Of a DNA stretch of 29,938 nucleotides, positions 1 to 7,323 are shown piece by piece; position 1 is the first letter of the stretch; every line of letters begins with the position of its first letter. Made by a program: the position numbers and the translations under genes. The DNA comes from CAYZBM01 sp964476705. Lineage in GTDB: Bacteria; Pseudomonadota; Alphaproteobacteria; Rickettsiales; UBA6187. The notes under the pieces were generated by a model, which was not told the origin of the DNA, made no database searches, and worked only from the letters and a program-made list of their open reading frames with translations. The stretch lies in NCBI GenBank assembly GCA_964476705.1, contig CAYZBM010000015.1, positions 1 through 29,938 of the forward strand, in the 5' to 3' direction.

Positions 1-56
1 TATGTTTTGCTGAAGGATCCACAAAATATAAATTTTTCAAACTAAAATACTATATT
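1..56. repeat. Truncated, degraded copy of the window's palindromic repeat family
   Basis: This stretch resembles the distal part of the repeats at 14861-15011 and 27443-27593. Shared blocks in the same order are TATGTTTT, GGATCCA, TTTCAA and AATACTATATT, with small gaps between them. The rest of the element would lie upstream of the window, so its hairpins cannot be tested here. Similarity is clear at both ends but weak in the middle, so homology is likely but not certain. Confidence 0.4.
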
Positions 57-80
57 ATAGACTACATATACGACTTAAGA

Positions 81-111
81 AAAAAGTGTTTTTTATAAAA
101 AAACACTTTTT
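81..111 (-). terminator. Hairpin terminator of the hflK-hflC-degP operon
   Basis: Positions 81-94 and 98-111 are perfect 14-base inverted repeats (AAAAAGTGTTTTTT and its complement) around a 3-base loop. On the minus strand the stem ends in a run of T, and it sits 10 bases past the degP stop codon. The stem is AT-rich, so termination strength is uncertain, but the position and shape fit an intrinsic terminator. Confidence 0.7.
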
Positions 112-120
112 CCCAACCGA

Positions 121-1620
121 CTATAAATTCAATACCACAAACTGTGTATTACCTTTTCTATTGACTAAAATCATTACTGATTTTCTTTTAGCTTTAATCG
201 CATTATCAATAACTTTAGTAAATTGCTCAGTAGTCTTTACTGGTTCCTGATTTACTGATTCCACAACATCACCACGCATTAAGCCTTTAGTTGCTGATTC
301 GGCGTTTTTAGCAACTTTAACCACTAAAACCCCATTTACATTTTCTTTAATATGTAAAAGTTTACGGTTAGCAGGAGTGAGTTCTGCCAAAGTCATACCA
401 AATTTATCTATAGTTTTACCAAAAGAATCAGGAGCACCAGTTCCAGGTTCAGCTAATAATTTAGCTTTCTTTTCTTCTTTTGATTCGTCAAGTACGGCAA
501 TAGTCACCTCTAATGTTTTTTTCTTACCATTACGCCAGAGATTAACTGGCACTGTTTTACCAATTTTAGTATCAGCAACAAGTCTTGGTAATTTCCTCAT
601 GTTGGGCACTTCTTTACCATCAAAATCTAAAATTATGTCGCTAGTTTGAATCCCTGCTTTAGCTGCTGGGCTTCCTTTAGTAACATCAAGAACTAAAGCA
701 CCAGAAGCTTTATCTAAACCAACACTTTCTGCAATATCATCAGTTACAGTTTGGATTTTAACACCGAGCCATCCACGCTCAACTTTACCTTCGGCACGTA
801 ATTGATCAATTACCGGTTTTGCCATATTAGCCGGCAGAGAAAAACCTATTCCAACATTACCACCAGATGGCGAAAATATAGCCGTATTAATTCCTATTAC
901 TTTACCATCAATATCAAATAATGGACCGCCGGAATTACCCCGATTGATTGCCGCATCAGTTTGTAAAAAATCATCAAAAGGTCCAGAATTAATATCACGA
1001 GCTCTTGCCGAAATAATACCAGCAGATACCGAACCACCAAGTCCAAAAGGATTACCAATGGCAATAACCCAATCACCAACTCTGGCTTTATCAGAATCAC
1101 CCCATTCTATATGCGGTAAACGTTTATTAACTTCAACTTTAAGTAAAGCTAAATCGGTTTTACCATCTCTGCCAATAATTTTAGCTTTAGCTTTGCTTTC
1201 ATCACTAAAAATTACGGTTATTTCGTCAGCTTTATCAATTACATGGTTATTAGTTACAATATAACCTGTAGAATCTACTATAAAACCCGAACCTAGCGAA
1301 ACAGCTTCATGATCTTTACCTTCACCATTTCCACCTTCTCCTTCTCCTCCATTACCACTATTTTGCCCTTCTTGGCCATAGAATTTTTTTAGCAAATCTG
1401 GTAACTCACTAAATGGTGAACCTTCAGGAAATTGATAAGCAAAAAATTCTTCAGCTGGACCGTCTTCACCACTTACTTTTTGGGTGGTTGAAATATTTAC
1501 TACCGCTGGATTTAAAACATCAACTAAATCGGCAAAACTTGGCGGAACAGCCTTAGCTTCAGAACTAAAGCAAAACAGAACAACTCCAACGAAAGCTATT
1601 ATTTTTTTTGAAAAAAACAT
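121..1620 (-). CDS. degP: DegP/HtrA-type periplasmic serine protease with two PDZ domains
   Basis: This is a trypsin-like envelope quality-control protease that degrades misfolded proteins. The 499-residue product starts with a signal peptide (about residues 1-24, ending AKA). The catalytic triad is visible as H126 (VTNNHVI), D156 (KTDLALLK) and S230 (NRGNSGGPL). Two PDZ domains follow, at roughly 275-375 and 400-495. The loop before the protease core (about 83-103) is a Gly/Glu/Asn-rich insertion, longer and simpler than usual. The gene follows hflC by 39 bases on the same strand and is last in its operon, before the hairpin at 81-111. As I recall, hflK-hflC-htrA is also the order in Rickettsia. 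HflKC and DegP both act on envelope protein quality, so joint expression is sensible. The family call is secure. Confidence 0.96.
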   Translation of the reverse strand: MFFSKKIIAFVGVVLFCFSSEAKAVPPSFADLVDVLNPAVVNISTTQKVSGEDGPAEEFFAYQFPEGSPFSELPDLLKKFYGQEGQNSGNGGEGEGGNGEGKDHEAVSLGSGFIVDSTGYIVTNNHVIDKADEITVIFSDESKAKAKIIGRDGKTDLALLKVEVNKRLPHIEWGDSDKARVGDWVIAIGNPFGLGGSVSAGIISARARDINSGPFDDFLQTDAAINRGNSGGPLFDIDGKVIGINTAIFSPSGGNVGIGFSLPANMAKPVIDQLRAEGKVERGWLGVKIQTVTDDIAESVGLDKASGALVLDVTKGSPAAKAGIQTSDIILDFDGKEVPNMRKLPRLVADTKIGKTVPVNLWRNGKKKTLEVTIAVLDESKEEKKAKLLAEPGTGAPDSFGKTIDKFGMTLAELTPANRKLLHIKENVNGVLVVKVAKNAESATKGLMRGDVVESVNQEPVKTTEQFTKVIDNAIKAKRKSVMILVNRKGNTQFVVLNL

Positions 1621-1659
1621 ATTAATCCTCTTTAATTTAAATCATGAAATCTCATAATA

Positions 1660-2559
1660 TTAGTTCGCACTAGAATCATTTAAATACTGTAAAAAATCAC
1701 TATTTGGCGATAAAACCATTTTAGTATTTTCTTTATTAAATGTTTTTTTGTAGGCTTCCATAGTCCGGTAGAATTTAAAGAAACTAGGGTCTTGACCAAA
1801 AGATTCAGAATATATTTCTGTTGCCTTTGCCTCACCTTTACCACGGATTATTTTAGCATTTTTATTTGCTTCCGCCAATATTATTTTCACTTGTTTGTCG
1901 GCCGTAGCTCTTATAACATTGGCTTCTTCTTCGCCTTGCGCTCGATATTCTCTAGCCTCTTTATCACGGTCAGCATACATCCGCTTATAAATTGAATCAC
2001 TATTTTCTTTTGGCAAATCAGATCTTACTATTCTAACATCATAAACCTCAATTCCAAAATCTTTCGCCTTTTTACTAATATCTTCTTTTACTTTTTTCAT
2101 TACTCCCTTGCGTCCTGCTGTAAGCATTTGTTTTAGCGGCACGCTACCTATAGCATCACGTAAACTTGCTTCAAAAATTTGATTCATCCGAATATTTATT
2201 CCATCTTCATCGGTAACTTTTTCATAAAAAGTTAAAGGATCAATAATTTTATATTTAGCAAAAGCATTAACATTTAGCGCTTTTTTCTCAACATCAAGTA
2301 CTTCTTTATCTGCTGCCTCAAAATTTAACATTCTATTATCAAAAAATATAATTTTTTGAATAAAAGGAATTTTAAATTTAAGACCGGGAGTATTTATATA
2401 TTCGACTTGGTTCTCGCCATCCTTAAATTTTACTGGCTTACCAAATTGCAGCACAATAGCTTGCTCAGTTTGATTAACTATAAAAAAAGAATTTAAGGCT
2501 AAAAATATTAAGCCCGCCAACATAAATACATATTTTTGATATTGTATAAACTTATCCAT
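1660..2559 (-). CDS. hflC: HflC, SPFH/band-7 membrane protein, FtsH protease regulator
   Basis: HflC forms a large membrane assembly with HflK that surrounds and modulates the FtsH protease in the inner membrane. The 299-residue protein has one N-terminal membrane anchor (about 12-31), then the band-7 domain beginning VNQTEQAIVLQFGKPV, and a charged Ala/Glu/Lys-rich coiled region (about 195-250, with RAQGEEEANVIRATADK). This matches HflC in length and order. It starts 18 bases after the hflK stop and precedes degP, so the three are probably co-transcribed. Nothing looks broken. Confidence 0.95.
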   Translation of the reverse strand: MDKFIQYQKYVFMLAGLIFLALNSFFIVNQTEQAIVLQFGKPVKFKDGENQVEYINTPGLKFKIPFIQKIIFFDNRMLNFEAADKEVLDVEKKALNVNAFAKYKIIDPLTFYEKVTDEDGINIRMNQIFEASLRDAIGSVPLKQMLTAGRKGVMKKVKEDISKKAKDFGIEVYDVRIVRSDLPKENSDSIYKRMYADRDKEAREYRAQGEEEANVIRATADKQVKIILAEANKNAKIIRGKGEAKATEIYSESFGQDPSFFKFYRTMEAYKKTFNKENTKMVLSPNSDFLQYLNDSSAN

Positions 2560-2577
2560 AATAATTAACTCTTTAGC

Positions 2578-3729
2578 TTATTTATGTTTAGAAGATCCAT
2601 TTAAAGGAAGATAAGGCACCATTTTTTCACTCATATTGCTATCTACTATAATTTTATCTATAGAAGGCAGAATTTTTTCCATAGTTTCCAAATACATTCT
2701 CCGTTTAGTTACATCTTTAGATTTTTTATATTCATTATAAACTGCTAAAAATCTACTACTATCACCTTGCGCTGTAGCAATAACTTCATTAGCGAAACCT
2801 TCAGCTTCTTGTAAGATTTTTTGCGCTTCTCCTCGTGCTATTGGCACTTGCTGATTAGCATAACCTTCGGCAATATTAATTTTTTCTTGTTTATTATTTA
2901 TTGCCGCCTGTACATCCTTAAAGGCATCAGCCACAGTAGTTGTAATTAAAGTGGTTTTTAAATCCTGCTCTTTAACTACTGAATTTGCCGAGGGCAAAGA
3001 TTCAACAGTTATCGAACTATTTGGCGGGGTACCCTTCATGTTAATTTCTTTAACTACTACTCCTAAATCATAAGAATCTAAAATTGATTGGAGCAATTGT
3101 TTAGTCTCAGACTGAGCAGTAATCCGATCTTCAGATAGAATATCATTTATTGGCGTTGTCGCTATAATTTCGCGCATAGCACTTTCTGCAGCATTTCGCA
3201 CTGTTAGGCGTTGATCTCTAACACTAAATAAAAACTTATGCGAATCGGCTATCTGCCATTGTACTTCAAAATTTATATTTACTATATTTTCATCGCCTGT
3301 AAGCATTAAAACTCCGCTTTCTGGTTGAGAAGAATTAGATCTAGCATCTTCCTCATTACTACCAATCCGATCAACATAACGTTCTTTTACTCTTAGTTTT
3401 ATTACTTTTTCAATAGGAAATGGTAAATGATATTTTAACCCAGAATTCTCAGTCCTAGCATACCCGCCAAATCTAGTTATTACAGCCTCTTCTTTAGCAT
3501 CAACAGTATAAAAACCACTTAATAACCAAATAACAAAAATAGCCGCTAATAATAGCAGAACAGGTAGATTAGGATGAAAATCACCAATTTTATGATTATT
3601 ATTGGTAAATTTACGAAAACTATCTTTAGTTTTGTTAAAAAAGAACTCACCTTTATTAGCGCCAATATTTCCTGTATTTCCAGGCTTTTTTCCCCAAGGA
3701 CCTTGTTCTAAATTTAATAATATATTCAT
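2578..3729 (-). CDS. hflK: HflK, SPFH/band-7 membrane protein, partner of HflC
   Basis: HflK is the HflC partner in the FtsH-regulating membrane complex. The 383-residue product has the family's short glycine-rich N-terminal tail with GPWG (about residues 11-14), a membrane segment near 53-72, then the band-7 domain starting VDAKEEAVITRFGGYAR. A long helical region (about 255-330, with EGYANQQVPIARGEAQKI) follows, and a non-conserved tail. The Gly/Asn tail is shorter than in enterobacterial HflK, which is common in small genomes. It is the first gene of the minus-strand operon and diverges from mrp across a 147-base intergenic region that should hold both promoters. Confidence 0.95.
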   Translation of the reverse strand: MNILLNLEQGPWGKKPGNTGNIGANKGEFFFNKTKDSFRKFTNNNHKIGDFHPNLPVLLLLAAIFVIWLLSGFYTVDAKEEAVITRFGGYARTENSGLKYHLPFPIEKVIKLRVKERYVDRIGSNEEDARSNSSQPESGVLMLTGDENIVNINFEVQWQIADSHKFLFSVRDQRLTVRNAAESAMREIIATTPINDILSEDRITAQSETKQLLQSILDSYDLGVVVKEINMKGTPPNSSITVESLPSANSVVKEQDLKTTLITTTVADAFKDVQAAINNKQEKINIAEGYANQQVPIARGEAQKILQEAEGFANEVIATAQGDSSRFLAVYNEYKKSKDVTKRRMYLETMEKILPSIDKIIVDSNMSEKMVPYLPLNGSSKHK

Positions 3730-3809
3730 ATTTAATCTAACCTTTTAAATTTTTAAATTTGACTATAGTAGCTTTTTTAGCTACATCAAAGGCTATGTAA
3801 ATTTACAAT

Positions 3810-3827
3810 ATAGTCATTATAGTCATT
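3810..3827. promoter_or_regulatory. Tandem 9-bp repeat in the hflK/mrp divergent promoter region
   Basis: ATAGTCATT occurs twice head to tail at 3810-3818 and 3819-3827. A third, inverted half (GACTAT) lies at 3761-3766, and a small hairpin (GTAGCT/AGCTAC) lies at 3768-3784. Repeated half-sites between two divergent genes could be an operator, but in AT-rich DNA this could also be chance. Confidence 0.25.
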
Positions 3828-3876
3828 TCAAACATATGATTATATATATAATACCTAAAATTCGAATTACAATATT

Positions 3877-4641
3877 ATGTCTGATTTAAAAACAAATGAT
3901 AGCACTATTTATAAAATGCCAAAAATTAAGCATATAATTGCGGTTGGCTCAGGAAAAGGTGGCGTTGGTAAATCAACAGTTACCGTAAATCTGGCCTATA
4001 ATTTTGCTAAAAAAGGTTACAAAGTAGGAATTATGGATGCCGACATATACGGCCCCTCAATTCCACATATGCTATGTGCTACTGGCAAGCCAGAAATAAG
4101 CGAAGATAAACGGATGCTTCCCCATTATAACTTTTCCATTTATTCTAATTCAATGGGCTATATAATTAATCCTAAAATAGCAGCAAGCTGGCGTGGACCT
4201 ATGGCCAGCAAAGCAGTTTTCCAATTATTTTTTCAAACAGCTTGGCCAGAACTTGATTATTTATTTATCGATATGCCTCCTGGAACTGGTGATGTTCAGT
4301 TAAGTTTGGCAAGTAAAATACCAGTAACCGGCGCAATATTAGTTACAACTCCCCAAGAAATATCAGTCATGGACGTCAGGAAAGCTGCTGATTTTTTCCG
4401 AAAAGTTAATGTAAAACTTATCGGTATAATTGAAAATATGAGTTTTTTTGAAGATACTAATAAAGAAAAAAACTACCTATTTGGTAAAGATGGCGGCAAG
4501 AAATTAGCTGAAGAAATTAACTGTAATTTTTTAGGGCAAATAAAAATTGATCCAATTTTAGCCCAAAATTCTGATCAAGGGGTCATTACTGAACTTGATT
4601 ATTTTAATGATATATATAATAATGTAAAAGCTCATATTTAA
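3877..4641 (+). CDS. mrp: Mrp/ApbC/Nbp35-type P-loop ATPase, short form
   Basis: Mrp proteins are soluble P-loop ATPases that act as Fe-S cluster carriers or scaffolds. The 254-residue product has the deviant Walker A motif GKGGVGKST at residues 26-34, the family block MDADIYGPSIPHML shortly after, and FIDMPPGTGDVQL further on. Two usual features are missing. There is no N-terminal DUF59/MIP18-like domain, and the segment after IENMSFF (about 186-191), where most Mrp proteins carry a CxxC cluster ligand pair, reads EDTNKEKNYLFG with no cysteine. The fold and ATPase assignment are firm, but Fe-S carrier activity is less certain. It diverges from hflK and is followed after 13 bases by a small gene. 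No clear Shine-Dalgarno precedes the ATG. Confidence 0.9.
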   Translation: MSDLKTNDSTIYKMPKIKHIIAVGSGKGGVGKSTVTVNLAYNFAKKGYKVGIMDADIYGPSIPHMLCATGKPEISEDKRMLPHYNFSIYSNSMGYIINPKIAASWRGPMASKAVFQLFFQTAWPELDYLFIDMPPGTGDVQLSLASKIPVTGAILVTTPQEISVMDVRKAADFFRKVNVKLIGIIENMSFFEDTNKEKNYLFGKDGGKKLAEEINCNFLGQIKIDPILAQNSDQGVITELDYFNDIYNNVKAHI

Positions 4642-4654
4642 GAGAGGAAATTAT

Positions 4655-4873
4655 ATGGAAACTACCGAAAAAATTATTAATATTCTTAAACAAAACGAAG
4701 CTTTTGAAATGACTAGCGCTTTAAGTCCAGAATTATTAATCGAAAAATGTGTAGAATCCGGAATTAGCGACTTAAGTCATATTGAAAGCGCGGTTATTGA
4801 ACTAATCGATCAAGATTTAGTTGAATATGAAATGGACGATAGTACCAAAGTTACTCATATTTGGTTATTATAA
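4655..4873 (+). CDS. Small acidic protein of unknown function, downstream of mrp
   Basis: The gene encodes 72 residues and is acidic overall. The pattern is helices followed by a short C-terminal strand (VEYEMDDSTKVTHIWLL), somewhat like a minimal winged-helix fold, though I cannot assign a family. It has a strong Shine-Dalgarno (AGAGGAA) at proper spacing before the ATG and begins 13 bases after the mrp stop. It is therefore almost certainly a real gene co-transcribed with mrp. It ends 18 bases before the convergent response regulator gene. Confidence 0.75.
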   Translation: METTEKIINILKQNEAFEMTSALSPELLIEKCVESGISDLSHIESAVIELIDQDLVEYEMDDSTKVTHIWLL

Positions 4874-4891
4874 CAATACTAGTGCTGATTA

Positions 4892-5281
4892 TTAGGCTTT
4901 GGTATTTTTTAATAAATATTCCTCAATTGAACTACTAATATTTTCATGGGAATAAGGTTTCATGATATAACCATTGGCGCCATTTTTAACTGCCAAATCA
5001 ATATCTTCTTGCGCTCTACTTGCTGTAACCATAATTACATAAGCAGACTTATCTATCTCTCTAATGTTTTTTAAAACATCATGACCCGTACCATCAGGTA
5101 AGGCTATATCCAGAAAAGTAATATCTGGCTTGTAGCTACTATAAACATCAACTGCTTCTTTAGCCGTTTTTGCAGTTTTTATATAATGATCTTTTAATAA
5201 TTCTTGAGCAATGCTCAAAAACATCATCACGTCCTCAACTAGTAATATTTTTAGTTTTTTAGTTTCTTGTGTCCGTTCCAT
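4892..5281 (-). CDS. Stand-alone CheY-like receiver-domain response regulator
   Basis: This is a single REC domain with no output domain, of the kind that takes a phosphoryl group from a histidine kinase and acts by protein-protein contact. The acidic pocket is in KILLVEDV, the phospho-acceptor aspartate is in ITFLDIALPDG, the switch threonine is in IMVTAS and the conserved lysine is in YIMKPYS. I place the start at the ATG at 5281: a GGA sits upstream at plausible spacing, while the longer reading needs a TTG. It lies 44 bases downstream of a pilin gene on the same strand, next to the pilus cluster. A PilG/PilH-like role in pilus control is possible but is only inferred from location. No kinase is present in the window. 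Confidence 0.88.
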   Translation of the reverse strand: MERTQETKKLKILLVEDVMMFLSIAQELLKDHYIKTAKTAKEAVDVYSSYKPDITFLDIALPDGTGHDVLKNIREIDKSAYVIMVTASRAQEDIDLAVKNGANGYIMKPYSHENISSSIEEYLLKNTKA

Positions 5282-5325
5282 AAAAAATAAATCCAATCGC
5301 GAAATTAAATATGAGCTACTATAAG

Positions 5326-5718
5326 CTAAAAATTAATATTATTATTTTCATCAATGGTAAAGTCATTACCACTAGTAATTTTTTCCGCAGCATGAGCTAT
5401 AAAATTTGTTCCCGCAGTTTGTAATACACAATAATCATAATAATCATCTTTTATAAAAGTTTTACCATGAAACAAAGTAGTGTTTATTGCAGAAGCACTA
5501 TCAGTACAGGTACTGCCGGTATGATAATAAGCATTATTATCAGAATAATATTCTTGCTGTTGAAGATAAATTGCTCTTAAATTATTTTGCGCGTTAGTAG
5601 CCCGAGTATTTCTTAAATAACCTTTATACGAAGGAATGGCTACAGCAGAAAGTATTCCTAATATGGCAACTACCACCAATAATTCGATTAAAGAAAATCC
5701 TCTTTCCTTATTTAACAT
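5326..5718 (-). CDS. Type IV prepilin, PilE/PilA-like minor or alternative pilin
   Basis: The product is a 130-residue class III prepilin. A short leader (MLNKERG) is followed by the mature N-terminus FSLIELLVVVAILGILSAVA, with cleavage after Gly, Phe1 and the conserved Glu5. A globular domain follows with two cysteines (GSTC near 86, YYDYC near 112) that could form a disulfide. The open frame extends 24 codons upstream, but the ATG at 5718 has an AAGG Shine-Dalgarno and gives a normal 7-residue leader, so I chose it. The protein resembles PilE/ComP-type minor pilins. It lies downstream of the major pilin but beyond a strong terminator, so it probably has its own promoter or depends on read-through. 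Confidence 0.88.
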   Translation of the reverse strand: MLNKERGFSLIELLVVVAILGILSAVAIPSYKGYLRNTRATNAQNNLRAIYLQQQEYYSDNNAYYHTGSTCTDSASAINTTLFHGKTFIKDDYYDYCVLQTAGTNFIAHAAEKITSGNDFTIDENNNINF

Positions 5719-5800
5719 ATAATTAAACCTTTTTTTATAACTACCTGCATTTGAGAGATGTATACTACTAATAATTGCAACAAAACACAAGTACCCAAAT

Positions 5801-5835
5801 AAAAAAACGGAGCCTTAAATTTAAGACTCCGTTTT
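5801..5835 (-). terminator. Intrinsic terminator of the major pilin gene
   Basis: The arms AAAACGGAG (5804-5812) and CTCCGTTTT (5827-5835) pair, and CTTAAA/TTTAAG extends the stem across one mismatch. On the minus strand the hairpin is followed directly by a run of seven T. It lies 26 bases past the pilin stop codon. This is the clearest rho-independent terminator in the window, and it separates the major pilin transcript from the second pilin gene. Confidence 0.85.
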
Positions 5836-5860
5836 ATATCAATAATAATATTCCAGTTTA

Positions 5861-6364
5861 TTACTCAATAGTAATTGTACCTGAAAGTATATCATTACCT
5901 GTAGTATCGGTAGAATCCGGCTCATAAGTTTTTGATTTAATAGATACAGTATCACCTACGTTATCACCACTAAAATTAATTAGAGTCTGACCTAATGCTG
6001 GAGTACCAGTAGTATCACCTTCAGCTATCGGAGCATCAGTTCCGCCATAAGGATTTTTCATACCACCTTCACCAGTAAAGTAAGTAACATAAGCAGCACC
6101 TATTCCACTCGCAGTTGCACTAGGGCAATTGACTGTGTTAGCACCAAGAGTAATCTCAGTTGCTCCAGTAGAGCAGCTCGCAAGGCCAGCTGAAATTAAA
6201 TTAACGATAGTTTTATGATTTGCAGTCGTTGCAGTAATTTTTGCTCTTTTTTGATAATTTTGATATTGTGGGATGGCTACAGCTGCCAAAATACCTAATA
6301 TTGCTACTACTATTAGTAACTCTATTAGCGTGAAACCTTTTTGATTGTCAAATTTTCTAGTCAT
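5861..6364 (-). CDS. pilA: Type IV prepilin, probable major pilin subunit
   Basis: The 167-residue prepilin has a 10-residue leader (MTRKFDNQKG) and the classic mature N-terminus FTLIELLIVVAILGILAAVA. PilD would cleave after Gly10, and Glu5 is conserved. The globular part is rich in Gly, Thr and Ser, with cysteines near residues 89 and 104 in the alpha-beta loop rather than the usual C-terminal disulfide loop. Three signs suggest it is the abundant fibre subunit: a very strong Shine-Dalgarno (AAGGGGG), a private promoter (6424-6452) and a strong terminator just downstream. It is divergent from pilD. The choice of major over minor pilin is inference. Confidence 0.9.
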   Translation of the reverse strand: MTRKFDNQKGFTLIELLIVVAILGILAAVAIPQYQNYQKRAKITATTANHKTIVNLISAGLASCSTGATEITLGANTVNCPSATASGIGAAYVTYFTGEGGMKNPYGGTDAPIAEGDTTGTPALGQTLINFSGDNVGDTVSIKSKTYEPDSTDTTGNDILSGTITIE

Positions 6365-6423
6365 AATTTTTATCCCCCTTAGGATAATTTGTTTAATTAG
6401 TTAAAAATTAGTTTATTTCGTTA

Positions 6424-6452
6424 ATAATATCATATTTTTTTATAAAAGTAAA
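6424..6452 (-). promoter_or_regulatory. Putative sigma70-type promoter of the major pilin gene
   Basis: On the minus strand TTTACT (plus 6447-6452) and TATTAT (plus 6424-6429) are separated by 17 bases. A TG one base upstream of the -10 gives an extended -10 (TGATATTAT). This leaves a leader of about 50 bases before the pilin ATG. The -35 hexamer lies inside one arm of a 12-bp inverted repeat. Confidence 0.5.
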
Positions 6453-6493
6453 TATTTTATATTAAGTAATTAAACTATTAGTTTACTTTTATA
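6441..6493. promoter_or_regulatory. 12-bp inverted repeat in the pilA/pilD divergent region
   Basis: TATAAAAGTAAA (6441-6452) is repeated perfectly inverted as TTTACTTTTATA (6482-6493), 29 bases apart. One arm covers the proposed -35 of the major pilin promoter, and the other faces pilD. A smaller dyad, TAAACTATTAGTTTA (6471-6485), lies between the arms. The arrangement suits a shared regulator of both transcripts, but it is also AT-rich and unproven. Confidence 0.4.
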
Positions 6494-6559
6494 ATGCTAT
6501 AGCCTTAGATACTAATATATATTATTTCAAGTAGAAAATTATTTAATACACACTAAAAT

Positions 6560-7285
6560 GTGAACAATATGATATTAACTGCTACATTTGCTACATTATT
6601 ATTTGTAAGCCTAGCCATAATAACATTAATAGATAATTTGGGTACAATTTCCAATAATTATTTTAGTTTTAAAATAATCACAGATAAGAAAAATATAAAA
6701 TGGTATCATAATTACAAACATGATAAAAAATATTCTTTTTACCAAAGTTTTTTTTGGCTAATAACAATAATAATTGCCTTATATTTTTATGGACCATCAT
6801 CTTACAAAGCATCTTTATTTATTATTTTTTCTCACCTCCTACTTATATTATCCGTCATTGATTTTAAATATCAAATACTCCCAAATATCTTAAATTTTAC
6901 CTTATTAATCATAGGCTTGCTCGTAAATTATTTTAATATTTTTATTTCTTTTAGTGAAGCCATAATTGGCGCAGCCTTAGGTTTTTTATCATTATGGAGC
7001 ATTAATTTTCTTTTTAAAGTTATCAGAAAAAAAGAAGGAATTGGTCGCGGTGATTTTAAATTATTAGCCGCTATAGGTGCTTGGACTGGATATATATATT
7101 TACCACTAATAATTACTATGTCGGCTTATGTAGCTTTATTTTTTGCTCTAATTGCGGCAATATTTTTTAAATTTGAATTAGCTAAAAAAATGCCTTTTGG
7201 ACCATCTATAGCATTAGCTGCTTTTATTTCATTAATATTAGGAGAGAAAATTATTAACTATTACTTAATTTATGGATTTCATTAA
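6560..7285 (+). CDS. pilD: Type IV prepilin peptidase (A24 aspartic protease), short form
   Basis: This is an integral-membrane aspartic protease that cleaves prepilin leaders after glycine. The 241-residue protein has about seven predicted membrane segments and both catalytic aspartates: D101 in SVIDFKYQILPN and D165 in the GRGDFKLLAAIGAW motif. The cytoplasmic loop after the first membrane segment is short (about 30-60) and lacks the zinc-binding CxxC pairs and most of the domain that N-methylates pilins in full-length PilD. It may therefore cleave but not methylate, or methylate differently. The open frame starts at GTG 6560, with an in-frame ATG at 6569; neither has a clear Shine-Dalgarno. 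It leads the plus-strand half of the pilus cluster. Confidence 0.9.
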   Translation: MNNMILTATFATLLFVSLAIITLIDNLGTISNNYFSFKIITDKKNIKWYHNYKHDKKYSFYQSFFWLITIIIALYFYGPSSYKASLFIIFSHLLLILSVIDFKYQILPNILNFTLLIIGLLVNYFNIFISFSEAIIGAALGFLSLWSINFLFKVIRKKEGIGRGDFKLLAAIGAWTGYIYLPLIITMSAYVALFFALIAAIFFKFELAKKMPFGPSIALAAFISLILGEKIINYYLIYGFH

Positions 7286-7290
7286 TACAA

Positions 7291-7323
7291 GTTAAGAATT
7301 TCTTAACCATTATATGCTAGAAT
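7291..7323 (+). promoter_or_regulatory. Putative pilT promoter with a dyad over the -35 region
   Basis: A perfect 17-base dyad, GTTAAGAATTTCTTAAC (7291-7307), has its centre 19 bases before the extended -10 element TGCTAGAAT (hexamer at 7318-7323). The same spacing recurs upstream of both PilM-type genes. The downstream leader holds TAACAAGTAGTT (7361-7372). No experimental support is implied. Confidence 0.4.

Noticed and set aside
377..1264. Open frames opposite and within degP
   Set aside because: They are shadows of a protein with clear catalytic motifs and show no family features of their own.
5719..5790. Longer N-terminus for the second pilin
   Set aside because: It would give a 31-residue leader, while the ATG at 5718 has a Shine-Dalgarno and a normal 7-residue leader.
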